From Desulfovibrionales bacterium (lineage in GTDB: Bacteria > Desulfobacterota > Desulfovibrionia > Desulfovibrionales > Desulfomicrobiaceae), in contig JAAYGN010000046.1 in assembly GCA_012727715.1 (NCBI GenBank), positions 1-35,504 on the forward strand: a DNA stretch of 35,504 nucleotides, given 5' to 3'. Position numbers and translations under genes: made by a program. Below are positions 1 to 6,332 of this stretch, piece after piece; the first letter of the stretch is position 1, and each line of letters begins with the position of its first letter. The notes under the pieces were generated by a model that saw only the letters and a list, made by a program, of their open reading frames with translations, made no database searches and was not told where the DNA came from.

Positions 1-1414
1 CCAATAACTGATTAACCAATCCTGGGTTGGCTTTGCCCCTGGATTTTTTCATAACCTGACCCACAAAAAAGCCGGTCAATTTTTTCTCTCCACCCTTAAA
101 TCGCTCTACCTCTGCTGGGTTTTCCGCCAAAACCTCGTCAACCAAGGCTTCCAGGGCCGAAGAATCGGAAATCTGAATCAGGCCCTTGTTTTTCACATAT
201 ACTTCCGGGTCTCCACCCTGTTCAAACAAGTCCTTAAAGACCCCTTTGGCAATGGTACCACTGATCAGATCGTCATCCACCATTTTGACCAAAGCAGCCA
301 ATTCCTGGGGAGTAATTTTGCATGTAGCCAGGGCAGCCCCTCGGTCATTGAGTTCACGCAGCACTTCACCCATGACCCAGTTGGAAATCTTCTTGGGATC
401 ACCACCAGCCTGGACCGCTGCTTCAAAATAATCTGCCACCTCTTTTTCAGCAGTCAAAACTTCGGCATCATAGCGAGGCAAACCCAGGGCCTCTTGAAAA
501 CGCTGGCAACGAGCTGCCGGAAGTTCCGGGAGTTCACTACGCCAAGTTGTCAGCCACTCTTCTTCAATAACCAGGGGCAAAAGATCAGGATCAGGAAAAT
601 AGCGATAATCCTGGGCTTCTTCCTTACTGCGCATGGACCGGGTTTCTCCCTTGACCGCATCAAAAAGCCGAGTTTCCTGGACTAACTGCCCGCCATCTTC
701 AAGCACATCAATATGGCGTTCCACCTCACAATCAATGGCTCTTTGCACATTGCGGAAGGAATTTATGTTTTTAAGCTCCACCCGGGTGCCAAACTCCTCC
801 TGTCCCACGGGACGAACCGACACATTGGCATCACAACGAAAACTGCCTTCTTCCATGTTGCCATCACAAATATCCAAATACACCAAAATAGCGCGCAAAC
901 TTTTTAAATAGGCCACAGCCTCTTCCGAAGAACGCAAGTCCGGCTCACTGACGATTTCAATTAAGGGAATTCCTGCTCGATTCAGATCCACATAGGAGAT
1001 ATTTTCTGTTGTAGAATGGATATTTTTACCCGCATCATTTTCCATGTGAATGCGGTTGATACCAATTTTCTTTTCTCCCTGGTCCGTGTGAAGAAGAATA
1101 TGACCATGCTCGGCCACAGGCAGATCAAGCTGCGAGATTTGGTATCCAGCCGGCAAGTCGGGATAAAAATAATGCTTGCGCGCAAAAATTGACGTGCGAT
1201 TGATTGTACACTCTACAGCCATGCCCATTTTGGCGGCGTACTCCACAGCCCTGGCATTAAGCACAGGTAAAGCTCCGGGCATTCCCGTACATCCAGGGCA
1301 GGTATTCTCATTGGGACCAGCCCCAAACTCTGTGGAACAGGAACAAAAAAGTTTGCTTTTAGTTTTTAGCTGGGCGTGAACTTCCAAACCGATAACTATT
1401 TCATAATTACGCAT
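1..1414 (-). CDS. gatB: Aspartyl/glutamyl-tRNA(Asn/Gln) amidotransferase subunit B (partial, 3' end cut)
   Basis: GatB is the tRNA-binding and kinase subunit of GatCAB, which converts Glu-tRNA(Gln) and/or Asp-tRNA(Asn) to the amide form. Reading leftward from the ATG at 1414, the protein begins [16 protein letters not shown]. It continues with the Cys-rich segment (FCSCSTEFG...[11 protein letters not shown]), then [15 protein letters not shown] and the [12 protein letters not shown] block, all GatB hallmarks. About 471 codons are visible, close to the usual family length, so only a few C-terminal residues (after NPGLVNQLL) lie outside. The start is supported by AGGGAG five bases upstream. It overlaps the end of the DUF4254-like gene by 8 nt, which implies translational coupling as the last visible gene of a four-gene run. 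gatC and gatA are not in the window. Confidence 0.96.
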   Translation of the reverse strand, partial: MRNYEIVIGLEVHAQLKTKSKLFCSCSTEFGAGPNENTCPGCTGMPGALPVLNARAVEYAAKMGMAVECTINRTSIFARKHYFYPDLPAGYQISQLDLPVAEHGHILLHTDQGEKKIGINRIHMENDAGKNIHSTTENISYVDLNRAGIPLIEIVSEPDLRSSEEAVAYLKSLRAILVYLDICDGNMEEGSFRCDANVSVRPVGQEEFGTRVELKNINSFRNVQRAIDCEVERHIDVLEDGGQLVQETRLFDAVKGETRSMRSKEEAQDYRYFPDPDLLPLVIEEEWLTTWRSELPELPAARCQRFQEALGLPRYDAEVLTAEKEVADYFEAAVQAGGDPKKISNWVMGEVLRELNDRGAALATCKITPQELAALVKMVDDDLISGTIAKGVFKDLFEQGGDPEVYVKNKGLIQISDSSALEALVDEVLAENPAEVERFKGGEKKLTGFFVGQVMKKSRGKANPGLVNQLL

Positions 1415-2075
1415 TATTTCTCCCTATCCCAGGGTGTCTGGACTCGCTGGTATATAATTCCGGATTCAGTGCAGGATCATTGTACATCTTAAATTGAAAA
1501 TAGACCTTGGGAGTTTTTATCCCCAAAGCATAGTCATCTATTAATTCCAAAATAGAGGTGGCTAAATCTCGGTGTTGTTCAATGAGCACGTTCAGTTTTT
1601 CCTGGCAACCAAGCACATGATCCTGCGCCACATCCTGACGAACAGTTTGCTCACGCATGTGGTATATCTTTAAGCTTAAAATAGACATACGATCCAAAGC
1701 AGCACCCAAGGTTTCTGTATTATACTTCTTAGAGCAAATTTGTTTTTGGGCAGAAAAATTGGCTATAACCTGAAGTAACCAGGAATCAATCTTTTCCATG
1801 CCGTCATTGCGCTGTTGGTTAAACTGATCAATATCTCGTTTGCACTGAGCAATAATCCTGTCATCCACATCTTTACGTCTGGCCCGATCTTCCACATGCC
1901 ACAGCTTGAAATTTTTTAAATGCTGCTGACGAACCAAAGCCAAAAGCCCTTCTTCAAGGCTCACGACCAAGTCCTGGGATGGTTCCTGATCATGCCAGGT
2001 CTCAACAAGTTCTGTTTGTAATGTCCAAGATTTCTGTAACAAATCTTTAAGTTGTTCTGGGGTCAACTTATTCAT
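1407..2075 (-). CDS. DUF4254-like protein, 222 aa
   Basis: The signature is [19 protein letters not shown] followed by a [19 protein letters not shown] helix. I recognise this from the DUF4254 family, whose members share a Asn/Trp-His-x-Glu-Asp core and an R-N-D motif and often sit near glycan genes. The protein is all-helical in appearance, soluble, and has no signal peptide or membrane segment. Its function is unknown. The SD (AGGA) overlaps the mltA stop codon and lies 5 nt before the ATG. The gene starts 7 nt after mltA ends and overlaps gatB by 8 nt, so it is part of the same transcript. Its placement next to a murein transglycosylase fits a cell-envelope role, but that is inference. The DUF assignment rests on recalled motif similarity. 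Confidence 0.75.
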   Translation of the reverse strand: MNKLTPEQLKDLLQKSWTLQTELVETWHDQEPSQDLVVSLEEGLLALVRQQHLKNFKLWHVEDRARRKDVDDRIIAQCKRDIDQFNQQRNDGMEKIDSWLLQVIANFSAQKQICSKKYNTETLGAALDRMSILSLKIYHMREQTVRQDVAQDHVLGCQEKLNVLIEQHRDLATSILELIDDYALGIKTPKVYFQFKMYNDPALNPELYTSESRHPGIGRNNA

Positions 2076-2082
2076 GCGTATC

Positions 2083-3285
2083 CTATTTTTTTAAAAGCAA
2101 AAAGACGTGCCCCGGTGCCTTGAGATGCCCTGCTAAAAACTCGGCCCTGGCTCCCGCCCCACAAAAAAGATCAAGGCGTGCCTTTTTAATGGCTCCGCCC
2201 CGGTCTTGGGCCAAGGTCAATAAGGCTGTTTCTTGAAGCTGCCCTGTATCTTGACAAGGCAAGGTAGTATCCAAAGCCAAAAGTGTACCCAAAGGCAGAA
2301 ACTTTGCATCAGTAGCCACGCTGACCATGGGCGTCAATATACGGCCCATGGCTCCCAAAGGCCCTTTCTCTGCCATACGAAAAAAAACATAACTGGGGTT
2401 GCTATCAAGTAATGCTCGCATCTGTTTGGGATGTTTACTTAGGTAGTCACGAATACTCTGCATAGACATTTTATCTGGGGTAAGAAGCCCTTGGTCCATC
2501 ATGGTCTTGCCCAAGGAGACATACTCATGACCATTTTTACCCGCATATAAAACATGCACAACTTGCCCATCTGGCAAGCACAAACGACCTGAACCCTGGA
2601 TGTGCAAGAAAAACACATCTACCGCATCTCTGGCCCAGGCAATGGGCTTTTGCATTGTTTCCAAAGCCCCTTGGCCATCAATTTCATGGCGGGTATAAAA
2701 GGGTATGATTTCAGTGCCCCCCTCTTGATACACCAGGGTCTCTCCTTGCCACCGAGGATGAAACTTCCCTAAATCCACTGTGCGCAAGGTTGGGGGCAAC
2801 CCCCAAATGGGAATAGGATAACCTGGGTTTGGCTCAAGGCTTCCTTGAAGTTCAGGCTCATAATACCCAGTAACCAAAAAATCAGGACGCATTTTGTACC
2901 AGAAAAAATCACGTTCCAAAATCAGTGGATCCCGGGCAAGCTGCGGCAACACCCTTTGAAAATACTCCAAAGTCTCTCCAAGTTGTGCCCAGCTGCAACT
3001 GATACCCGCCAAAGGAAAAACTTGGTCTTGATCAGGACGACTACGCACATACAAAAGACTTTCTTCAATACCCCTGGCCCAAGCAGAACCTTGACTCTCT
3101 ATGTGGGCAACCAAGGATTGAATGAATGTTGGATCAGGATTACAGATTTGAGCATAAGGGGTGCCATCTTCAGGAGTAGCAATGAATTGCTCTGGGATCT
3201 GCTCTGCTTCAGATGTACTTTGCTGAACCTTCCCCGCACAAGCACAAAGAGTAAGCACACAAAAAAGATAAAAAAAACGGGTCAC
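2083..3285 (-). CDS. mltA: Membrane-bound lytic murein transglycosylase A (lipoprotein)
   Basis: MltA cleaves the MurNAc-GlcNAc glycosidic bond of peptidoglycan to give 1,6-anhydromuramic ends, from the inner face of the outer membrane. The N-terminus is a lipoprotein signal with a lipobox-like LCAC, putting the lipidated Cys at residue 16. The MltA domain shows FLVTGYYEPELQGS, HPRWQGETLVYQ, FLHIQGSGRLCLPDG and NPSYVFFR. The C-terminal 3D (double-psi barrel) part shows LPLGTLLALD, AQDRGGAIKKARLDLFCGAG and GHVFLLL; one Asp of the 3D part is the expected general acid. The 400-residue length is typical. The start codon is GTG inside a GTGA overlap (4 nt) with the upstream ARMT1-like gene, so translation is coupled. 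The Cys at lipobox position -2 is slightly atypical. Confidence 0.95.
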   Translation of the reverse strand: MTRFFYLFCVLTLCACAGKVQQSTSEAEQIPEQFIATPEDGTPYAQICNPDPTFIQSLVAHIESQGSAWARGIEESLLYVRSRPDQDQVFPLAGISCSWAQLGETLEYFQRVLPQLARDPLILERDFFWYKMRPDFLVTGYYEPELQGSLEPNPGYPIPIWGLPPTLRTVDLGKFHPRWQGETLVYQEGGTEIIPFYTRHEIDGQGALETMQKPIAWARDAVDVFFLHIQGSGRLCLPDGQVVHVLYAGKNGHEYVSLGKTMMDQGLLTPDKMSMQSIRDYLSKHPKQMRALLDSNPSYVFFRMAEKGPLGAMGRILTPMVSVATDAKFLPLGTLLALDTTLPCQDTGQLQETALLTLAQDRGGAIKKARLDLFCGAGARAEFLAGHLKAPGHVFLLLKK

Positions 3286-5051
3286 AGGGAACGGTCCTTG
3301 TCCGTAATGCGCGCATCAAAATATTTGCCCACCCCATATTCCATACGGCGGAAAAAGCGGCGGGGATCAGGTCCAATAATTTGCATTTCTGGATGTTTTT
3401 TTTGCATATCCAAGGCAATATGCATTTCCTTGGTGCAGCCTGTGGAAAAAGTTGAATCCTTACCATGCCATTCTGCTGGCACTACTTCGCCCAAAAGCTC
3501 AAAACTTTCCTCAATGTCACTCACGGATTGAAACCGCCAGACATCAATAAATCCGCTGCGTTGTACCCGCTCCCACATATACATGAGGTCATCGCCATCC
3601 ATACCCTGCACAAAATGTTCAGCTGGATTGATAACCATAAGATTCGCATGTCTGGAACGCAGATTGTCAACAAAGGTACTCACCACCTTCAATGCCACTT
3701 GAGTCTGACCAGGAATACTGCCGATAATCGCACTATAAAACATGACCTGCTTACCATCACTCCGGGCTGCGCGCATACGGTTAATGATGGAGTCTGCCTG
3801 AACCCGGATTTGAAACTCTGTGATTTTGGTTACTCGCGATGATTTTTTCTTAAATATAATCTGGTCTTGTCCTACATCATCACGGTATAGACACAAAATA
3901 TCCCGGGTAAATTGATGCGAATTTTGGATTAGACGACGGTGATGCGGATATCCCTTGGCAATAATCAGGTCAGCTTCCTTCCAGGCTCTGGCAAAGGTGA
4001 CACTGGTTCGCCACAAATTAAGCCGCTCACGAGTTCCATCGGAAATAACCAGCAGGGAGTTTTCACGTTGAGCCTTGAGCAGATCATTTTTAGTCATACG
4101 ACTATTTTCGACAAAAAAAGCATCGGACAAGGCTATTTCCAAAGATTTATCATGCTCCACATCCCAAAACACAGGGTTATCCAAAGAATATCCTTCTTTT
4201 AATGCCAAGATAACTTTATGGCCCAAACGCATCAGAACACGGATAAAACGAAGATCAAAAATAATTTCACCGCTACGATCAGGAAGATATAAAATTTTGA
4301 GCTGTCGAAAACTGCTGTCCGGACCCATAACCTGAGTCATTGTTTGGGAAAATTCAGGCCATGGAGTGCACACATGATCAAAAAAACTGGGATTGGAGCG
4401 AACCTGATCAGGTGTTTCCCAAATTTCTGGGCGCAAAGACAAACGGCACAGTCGTGCCAATTCAAGAAGATCTAATTGCCAGCGTAAATCTTTGATGGAC
4501 AAACAGCCCATGGTGGAATCTGGACAGGTATATAAGCATTGATTCATTGTTGGGCTGGACATAAATTCTTGAGCCCGCTTGTTGGCCTGACGTTTTTCTG
4601 CCCGCTGCGGGTCGTGTACACCACTCATGGCCATAAAAATGGTCACCAGCTGCTTAAGAAACCTGGAAGGAATAAGAAAAGGAGCATGCAGCACTCCTTG
4701 TATTTTGTGGCGGGACAAAGAAAAAATTTTACGTCGCGTATAGCGGTCTGTAATGTTAACATGGACAAGGTGCACCAATTGGCGCCATTTTTCTCGGTAC
4801 TCCAAACGCAGTGCTGAAGTTAGACGTGTGTGCAAAAGATTTTCAAACATAGCATCAGAACAGGGCACAAAAACCTGATCATCATCCAAGTCCACCATAA
4901 AGCGTAATTGTTCTACCTGCGCATTTTCACCAGGGTTTACTGTAGGTTCAATATTGTTTTCGGTCATAAAATGAAGCAACCACGCATCAAGAACAGGATC
5001 TTGACCATAACGCAGGTCTCTCACGCTAGAAATTCTGGGCAGTTTGGGCAC
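3282..5051 (-). CDS. ARMT1/DUF89-like protein with an extra C-terminal domain, 589 aa
   Basis: The middle third resembles the DUF89 damage-control phosphatase/ARMT1 fold: YLPDRSGEIIFDLRFIRVL (255-273), corresponding to the family's DN-x-GE metal motif, followed about 100 residues later by ADLIIAKGYPHHRRL (360-374), corresponding to ADLVI-KG--N. DUF89 enzymes are metal-dependent phosphatases acting on sugar phosphates or damaged metabolites. Here the metal-binding Asn is Arg259, and the second motif lacks its Asn, so activity may be altered or lost. The N-terminal 1-250 is helical with scattered Cys. The last ~150 residues (from about 435, VMFYSAIIGSIPGQT through STGCTKEM) are not explained by DUF89. 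The start is GTG with AAGGA 7 nt upstream. It heads the run with mltA, DUF4254-like and gatB, overlapping mltA by 4 nt. Confidence 0.7.
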   Translation of the reverse strand: MPKLPRISSVRDLRYGQDPVLDAWLLHFMTENNIEPTVNPGENAQVEQLRFMVDLDDDQVFVPCSDAMFENLLHTRLTSALRLEYREKWRQLVHLVHVNITDRYTRRKIFSLSRHKIQGVLHAPFLIPSRFLKQLVTIFMAMSGVHDPQRAEKRQANKRAQEFMSSPTMNQCLYTCPDSTMGCLSIKDLRWQLDLLELARLCRLSLRPEIWETPDQVRSNPSFFDHVCTPWPEFSQTMTQVMGPDSSFRQLKILYLPDRSGEIIFDLRFIRVLMRLGHKVILALKEGYSLDNPVFWDVEHDKSLEIALSDAFFVENSRMTKNDLLKAQRENSLLVISDGTRERLNLWRTSVTFARAWKEADLIIAKGYPHHRRLIQNSHQFTRDILCLYRDDVGQDQIIFKKKSSRVTKITEFQIRVQADSIINRMRAARSDGKQVMFYSAIIGSIPGQTQVALKVVSTFVDNLRSRHANLMVINPAEHFVQGMDGDDLMYMWERVQRSGFIDVWRFQSVSDIEESFELLGEVVPAEWHGKDSTFSTGCTKEMHIALDMQKKHPEMQIIGPDPRRFFRRMEYGVGKYFDARITDKDRSL

Positions 5052-5146
5052 TACAGCTTCCTTAATAATAAATGATCAATGAAGAGGAACAATCTTGGTC
5101 CGAGAATATAAGACATCCTATCCAGGCTTGTCGGTCACGAAAATTG

Positions 5147-5512
5147 CTAAACATTACGCAATCGATCTGCAACTAATTGTTCCAAAGCTGGGTCGTCTTG
5201 TAAGGTAGGCAATACAGAAAACTCAATATCCGGATAGCTCTGACGCCAAGTAGCGATTTCAGCAGGAATATCCTTTTCAATATGAACGCCATTGCACAAA
5301 AAGAATTGCATCACCACAATGTGTGTACAGTCCTGCTGCACCAAAGTTGTAATTTGTTCTCTTAAAGTCGGCTGCCCCAAAGAGAAAAAAGCAGGTAACA
5401 CTGGGCCTTGTGCAAGAATCTTCTCTATGCGCCCCACCATGGCCTTGAAGGCAGCCTCTACTTCTTTGCGCCTGCTGCCGTGCCCCAGTACAATAATCCC
5501 TGTTTTGGGCAT
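5147..5512 (-). CDS. cbiX: Small CbiX-type sirohydrochlorin chelatase, 121 aa
   Basis: This is a single-domain (CbiX-short) class II chelatase that inserts Co2+ (cobalamin), Fe2+ (siroheme) or Ni2+ into sirohydrochlorin. The diagnostic motifs are LGHGSRRKEVE with His11, QPTLREQI, and FFLCNGVHIEKDIP with His77 and Asp81; the two His are the expected metal-delivery residues. At 121 residues it matches the short homodimeric forms. Sulfate reducers need large amounts of siroheme for dissimilatory sulfite reductase, so the ferrochelatase role is as likely as cobaltochelatase; sequence alone does not decide. The ATG has CGGAG nine bases upstream, located just after the T-tract of a terminator-like hairpin. 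A His-rich protein gene lies upstream on the same strand. Confidence 0.88.
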   Translation of the reverse strand: MPKTGIIVLGHGSRRKEVEAAFKAMVGRIEKILAQGPVLPAFFSLGQPTLREQITTLVQQDCTHIVVMQFFLCNGVHIEKDIPAEIATWRQSYPDIEFSVLPTLQDDPALEQLVADRLRNV

Positions 5513-5525
5513 AACCTATTCTCCG

Positions 5526-5561
5526 AAAAAGAAAGGGCTATCTGCATTGTGCAGACAGCCC
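5526..5561 (-). terminator. Hairpin plus T-tract between the His-rich gene and cbiX
   Basis: Arms 5535-5545 and 5551-5561 form an 11-bp stem with one mismatch (A5540/C5556) and a 5-nt loop. Read on the minus strand, the stem is followed by TTTCTTTTT. It would end transcripts of the His-rich gene, or act as an attenuator, because the cbiX SD follows directly after the T-tract. Confidence 0.75.
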
Positions 5562-5583
5562 CAAAATAATGAATGAACAAACA

Positions 5584-5745
5584 TTAGTGTATATGATCCT
5601 CGTGATCCGGCGCTCCATTAGCCTCATGATTATGTTCATGATCATGAGGATGGCTATGCTTCACCGCACCATGGGTATGTTCATGATCGTGGGAAACTAC
5701 CTTTACCGTGGGCTGACCATGTCCACACGCACAACCTTTGCACAT
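5584..5745 (-). CDS. Small His/Cys-rich putative metal-binding protein, 53 aa
   Basis: The protein starts MCKGCACGHGQ, giving a Cys2-x2-Cys5-x-Cys7 cluster, and ends in a tail of His alternating with Asp/Glu (HDHEHTHG, HSHPHDHEHNH, DHEDHIH). In all there are 14 His and 3 Cys in 53 residues. I do not recognise a named family. Such composition is typical of Ni/Co/Zn binding or storage. The start at 5745 is preferred over longer readings because GGGAG lies 6 nt upstream of this ATG; the ATG at 5751 would sit directly against that SD. It lies upstream of cbiX on the same strand, 71 nt away, so a job in handing Co, Ni or Fe to the chelatase, or buffering it, is a reasonable inference. Confidence 0.75.
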   Translation of the reverse strand: MCKGCACGHGQPTVKVVSHDHEHTHGAVKHSHPHDHEHNHEANGAPDHEDHIH

Positions 5746-5914
5746 AATCATCTCCCTATGCCAACCAGGTAAAATCACATCTTTTTTTGTTGATTGATAC
5801 CTTACCCTAGTATTTCCTTTGTCAAAGGCAAGAAAAATTCTACCTTGCACATCAAGAGTATGCGCGCACAATTCTGCACAACCACCTTCTCTACCCAAAA
5901 CTCATAAAGAATAA

Positions 5915-5934
5915 TTATCTGATATAACAGATAA
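5915..5934. promoter_or_regulatory. 20-bp palindrome, possible operator
   Basis: Perfect 7-bp arms TTATCTG and CAGATAA flank ATATAA. It lies between the His-rich gene (starting at 5745, leftward) and the candidate RNA promoter (5958, rightward), so it could regulate either or both. It matches no regulator motif I can name. Confidence 0.4.
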
Positions 5935-5957
5935 ATTTATCATGGCATGCAACATGC

Positions 5958-5985
5958 TTGTTGACTGATTAACACAGTGTAATTT
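5958..5985 (+). promoter_or_regulatory. Candidate sigma-70 promoter of the small RNA
   Basis: TTGTTG (5958-5963), a 16-bp spacer and TAATTT (5980-5985). The predicted start near 5992 falls just before the closing stem of the folded transcript, which supports the pairing of signals. Confidence 0.45.
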
Positions 5986-5991
5986 CACTTG

Positions 5992-6160
5992 AAAAAGGAG
6001 TACCTCCAGTGGTGTTGCTACAACACCAACTCCCAATTCCAGCTGTGTGATTGACCGCTGTTATACCGCCCTCCCTCCCTTGAATCTGGTAATGCTTGTA
6101 TCATGCAGGCATTACCTTATACTCCTCACCCCCTGCTTAGTCAGCAGGGGGTTCTTTTTT
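5992..6160 (+). ncRNA. Candidate structured small RNA (about 169 nt), family unknown
   Basis: The stretch has no convincing gene, but it folds coherently on the plus strand. A 7-bp closing stem (5996-6002 with 6120-6126) encloses a 7-bp perfect hairpin (6011-6017/6021-6027, loop CTA) and an 8-bp perfect hairpin (6088-6095/6109-6116, 13-nt loop). It is followed at once by a strong terminator (6128-6160), and a promoter candidate sits 7 nt before the predicted 5' end. Size and closing-stem layout are loosely like 6S RNA, but I see no family-specific sequence. Alternatives: a riboswitch or attenuator for the kinase gene 170 nt downstream, since GCAGG (6105-6109) could pair with CCTGC (6132-6136) and oppose the terminator; or a leader with a 13-codon ORF (6009-6050, GTG start) behind AAGGAG. 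Confidence 0.5.
6128..6160 (+). terminator. Strong rho-independent terminator
   Basis: 9-bp perfect stem ACCCCCTGC (6128-6136) / GCAGGGGGT (6144-6152) with a 7-nt loop, then TTCTTTTTT to 6160. The minus strand has no T-tract, so it is directional. No protein gene precedes it on the plus strand, which is the main reason to expect an RNA gene here. Confidence 0.88.
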
Positions 6161-6332
6161 ACAAATCATAAGTTCTACAGGATATGGTTGTCTTTTCAGA
6201 TAAAAGTTGATTATTTTTATGTTTTGCCCGTGCAAAGAAGTGACTAAAATATTTTTTAACGCAAAGTCCTTGCTCCTCTGCCGACAGACAGTTATTCAAT
6301 AAAAAAATGATCGCAACATTTTGGGGCACATT

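Noticed and set aside
2845-3531. 228-codon plus-strand frame opposite mltA and the ARMT1-like gene
   Set aside because: Antisense shadow with low-complexity basic translation, while the minus strand carries clear family motifs.
5746-5898. Longer reading of the His-rich protein (104 aa)
   Set aside because: The extra residues have no matching character, and the only good SD (GGGAG) sits 6 nt before the ATG at 5745.
5752-6160. Cobalamin riboswitch near cbiX
   Set aside because: No B12-box-like sequence was found on either strand, and the structured RNA points away from cbiX.
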